A stretch of DNA of 64,000 bases from Prorocentrum cordatum. Lineage: Eukaryota > Sar > Dinophyceae > Prorocentrales > Prorocentraceae. Shown piece by piece: positions 63,666 through 64,000 of this stretch (its first letter is position 1; every line of letters starts with the position of its first letter). The translations under genes and the position numbers were made by a program. The notes under the pieces are model-generated. The model saw only the letters and a list, made by a program, of their open reading frames with translations, was not told the DNA's origin and did not search any database. The stretch lies in contig CAUYUJ010017870.1 in assembly GCA_963575745.1 (NCBI GenBank), forward strand, positions 15,001 through 79,000. Reading direction: 5' to 3'.

Positions 63666-64000
63666 CTAGAAGGGGCCCAGGGCCGCGGCCCCCGCCAGCA
63701 GCGCCGCGGGGCCCAGGGCGGCCGGGTCGCGCGCTGCCGCCTCCAGCTGCGCGACCGCCGCCTGAGCCTCCGGGAAGGCCCGCCAAGCCGCGGCGCGCGC
63801 CCGCAGCCCGTCCGCCTGGGCCTCCACCGGCAAGCCGGCCAGGCCGGAGGCTTCCCAGAGAGCGGCCGCCGCGCCGCCCTCGCTGGCCCCGCCGGCGGCC
63901 GGCTCCCCATAGCCGCCGGCTGCGCAGCCGTCCTCCGGCCGCGCTGTCGCTGCAGCAGCGCCCTCGTCTCCGGCGGCCGGCTCCCCGTCGCCGCCGGCCG
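63666..64000 (-). CDS. Ala-rich C-terminal end of a gene entering from the right edge (partial)
   Basis: The minus frame is open from the window edge to a TAG at 63666-63668 (110 codons) with almost every third position G or C, as expected of a highly expressed dinoflagellate gene. It reads AGGDGEPAAGDEGAA near the edge, a second AGGYGEPAAGGASEG-like segment, then LWEASGLAGLPVEAQADGL and a helical Ala-rich end (AAWRAFPEAQAAVAQLEAAA). The repeated GEPAAG looks like a linker. No start lies inside the window. Function not recognised. Confidence 0.5.
   Translation of the reverse strand, partial: AGGDGEPAAGDEGAAAATARPEDGCAAGGYGEPAAGGASEGGAAAALWEASGLAGLPVEAQADGLRARAAAWRAFPEAQAAVAQLEAAARDPAALGPAALLAGAAALGPF

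Noticed and set aside
1-64000. Bacterial-style operons, ribosome binding sites and terminators
   Set aside because: Spliced genes, spliced-leader relicts and repeat content indicate a dinoflagellate nuclear genome, where such signals do not apply.

Overview
The window reads as nuclear DNA of a dinoflagellate. It is GC-rich, with few genes among many diverged repeats. The strongest sign is a doubled relict of the dinoflagellate spliced leader (8479-8510, minus strand) just upstream of the best gene. Introns with GC or GA at the 5' splice site, introns made of inverted-repeat or direct-repeat-flanked DNA, and decayed DIRS-type retroelements carrying a cytosine methyltransferase fit the same view. 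I cannot fix the genus. No rRNA, tRNA, CRISPR array or telomere was recognised.

The one well-supported gene is a LOV-photoreceptor Ser/Thr kinase (5975-8408, minus, four exons, 636 aa). Its exon phases close exactly when introns 7360-7540, 7063-7213 and 6111-6301 are removed. A second gene fragment at 44969-45843 (minus) looks like the C-terminal part of a fringe/T-synthase-like glycosyltransferase, and one of its introns has the same CTC-rich, direct-repeat-flanked build. The end of an Ala-rich gene enters from the right edge (63666-64000, minus). Candidate exon clusters of unknown function lie at 18840-19500 and 20100-21530 (minus).

Three decayed retroelement regions, all read on the minus strand, occupy 9.15-16.6 kb (gag-like region, RT and RNase H between two ~560-bp direct repeats), 25.8-29.5 kb (cytosine methyltransferase, RNase H-like domain and tyrosine recombinase, with stops and frameshifts) and 31.1-34.2 kb (gag-like).

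Most of the rest is repeat: short inverted-repeat elements in at least six families shared across the window, tandem satellites (397 bp at 52.9-54.2 kb, 151 bp at 55.2-55.8 kb), pentanucleotide arrays (0.7-1.4 kb, 29.6-31.0 kb), long trinucleotide runs and wide tracts of degenerate CCAAGAGGCCCC-like sequence. Taken together: a retroposed, spliced-leader-tagged gene appears to have been re-populated by introns built from mobile short repeats, beside retroelements that carried their own DNA methyltransferase.
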